NCBI GenBank assembly: GCA_023333565.1
Contig: JAJKFH010001141.1
Span: 62,001 to 126,000, forward strand
Length of the DNA: 64,000 nucleotides
Direction of reading: 5' to 3'
Source of the DNA: Puffinus mauretanicus
Taxonomy: Eukaryota; Chordata; Aves; Procellariiformes; Procellariidae
Positions 62,901 to 64,000 of this stretch are shown here, in pieces. Made by a program: the position numbers and the translations under genes. How positions within the stretch are numbered: position 1 is the first letter of the stretch; each line of letters begins with the position of its first letter. Under the pieces are notes generated by a model. The model did no database searches. It saw only the letters and a list, made by a program, of their open reading frames with translations, and had not been told where the DNA came from.

Positions 62901-64000
62901 GAAGGTTAAAGTCAAAGCTGAAGGCCAAGGCCCGGTAGCATCTGCGCCCCACTGCTCACAGCGCACGGGGCATAGCGTCAGCATTGAACCATCCCCGTGA
63001 GAGAGTGGAGGACACTGTTTGAAGCAAGTCACAAATCACCAGCCAAAACTTCACTGAAGGAGTTCGGTTTTGTTCACAGAGCAGTAAGAGAGAGCAGCTG
63101 CAATTGGATAATTAATTGAAGTTAGCCAAGAGCTTTGAAGATGAAAACTGTTAAACAGGGAGCATTAACTGTTAAGATTGTGAATATTAGGAAAGAAGTG
63201 TGCCAGGTTCATCAAACGGTGGGTGGATGAAAACGCAGCGTATCCTCTCTCAAGCAGACAGGCACACGCACACATAGACCTCACGTGGAGTCTGTAATTA
63301 TTTTGCTTGTTCTCTAGAGTTCCCATAGGCCTTGTCTATGTTACTTTGCAATACAAACCAGGACTCTGATTCATTACTCAAACTTCACCATGGTGTAATC
63401 CTACAGATCTGAGAGGAGTTATCTTTGTTCGTGCCACTCCGAGGTAGTAAATCCGACTTTCATTCACCCTGGACTCCTGTGCATGACCTGTGGTGGATTT
63501 TCAGCCTTTGCTTCAATATGTTCATGGGCAAAGGGGACTAGCATTGAAGAGTTCTTATTTTTCAGTGACTTAATAAAAGATGCTCATTCATTTTGATGTG
63601 AACATGTTCTATCAAGAAATTAATGAGTATGCAATGTGTAAAACTTCTGAAAGTCCCTATAACCCTCCTTCCTCAGGCCTAATTTTCAAGGGATTTCTCG
63701 TTCTTACCTGGAAATCTCTGCTGATTCCAGCAGCTTCTCACTGCTCTGAAGGTCTCCAGGTCAACGTCTCCTGCCTTGCCAGGAGCAGTCAGCTTTGCTT
63801 TTGGCTGTTGGTGTTACTAATGTCTCTGAAACCTCTTCTGCAGGTCCAGTGCTTGGAGCAACAGAACAAGATCCTGACGACAAGGTGGAACTTCCTGAAG
63901 GATCAAGACAATTCCCACTCGGAGTCGGACATCAAGGCCATCTACGATCAGTACATGAGCAAAATGAATCAAGAGATGAAGGCACTCAGCTACGAGCAGG
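59980..64000 (+). CDS. KRT80: KRT80-like type II keratin, partial (exon 1 and part of exon 2)
   Basis: Exon 1 is 59980-60306 (109 codons, donor gtaagg). Exon 2 starts at 63844 after a CAG acceptor and runs off the window. The intron between them is about 3.5 kb. The head starts MTNPCRAFTSGSLSSWEVSG, which parallels the mammalian KRT80 start (CR..., FSSLSSCEV). It is short and lacks the Gly-rich loops of the epidermal keratins. The rod entry is divergent in the KRT80 manner: LNNQFVTLIEKVQCLEQQNK, then LTTRWNFLKDQD where most type II keratins have [14 protein letters not shown]80 in mammals is a widely expressed, junction-associated keratin. It neighbours KRT7 in mammals as it does here. The frame is open 35 codons upstream of ATG 59980, which was chosen by comparison with KRT80. 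No TATA box like those of the other genes was seen. An alternative is another divergent type II keratin. Confidence 0.8.
61053..61067 (+). repeat. Homopolymer T tract in KRT80-like intron 1
   Basis: 15 consecutive T residues in the first intron of the KRT80-like gene. The rest of this 3.5-kb intron shows no recognisable repeat or nested gene. Confidence 0.75.

Noticed and set aside
62694..62909. A 71-codon frame starting with a hydrophobic, signal-peptide-like stretch in the KRT80-like intron
   Set aside because: It lies inside an intron, has no family match, and the leucine-rich start is common in chance frames. Nothing else supports it.
1..64000. CRISPR arrays, operons, insertion sequences, tRNA or rRNA genes
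   Set aside because: Gene structure with GT-AG introns shows eukaryotic nuclear DNA. No direct-repeat arrays or RNA gene signatures were seen on reading.

Overview
The window is animal nuclear DNA carrying part of the clustered type II (basic) keratin genes of an amniote. A bird is the most likely source, because introns are short, intergenic gaps are compact, and I recognised no dispersed transposable element. A crocodilian or turtle cannot be excluded from the sequence alone. All complete genes share the canonical type II keratin layout of nine coding exons. Exons 3 to 8 are 61, 96, 165, 126, 221 and 35 bp, and exon 2 is 209 or 215 bp.

Layout, left to right. Positions 1-50 look like the 3' end of another keratin paralogue upstream. 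Two plus-strand epidermal (KRT5/6/75-group) keratins follow at 3596-7374 and 9402-16014. At 19418-24123 there is a decayed plus-strand pseudogene whose surviving exons most resemble the hair-cuticle keratin KRT82. At 26783-30835 there is an intact plus-strand cysteine-rich hair-type keratin resembling KRT84. KRT7, a simple-epithelial keratin, lies on the minus strand at 37221-46074. A gap of about 13.9 kb without recognisable genes follows. The first exon and part of the second exon of a KRT80-like gene (plus strand, 59980 to the window edge) close the window.

Read in reverse, the order KRT80 - KRT7 (opposite strand) - KRT84 - KRT82 - KRT75/6/5-like is the mammalian order, including the inverted KRT7. 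The mammalian KRT81/83/85/86 block between KRT7 and KRT84 is not seen here.

The products would pair with type I keratins, encoded elsewhere, to build intermediate filaments. The first two genes suggest stratified epithelium or skin appendages, the KRT84-like gene hard cornified structures, and KRT7 simple or glandular epithelium. KRT80 is a widely expressed, junction-associated keratin in mammals. These roles come from family knowledge, not from this sequence.

The most interesting items are the KRT82-like pseudogene with many independent lesions, signs of gene conversion between paralogues in the rod exons, and a near-perfect 23-bp inverted repeat in an intron.
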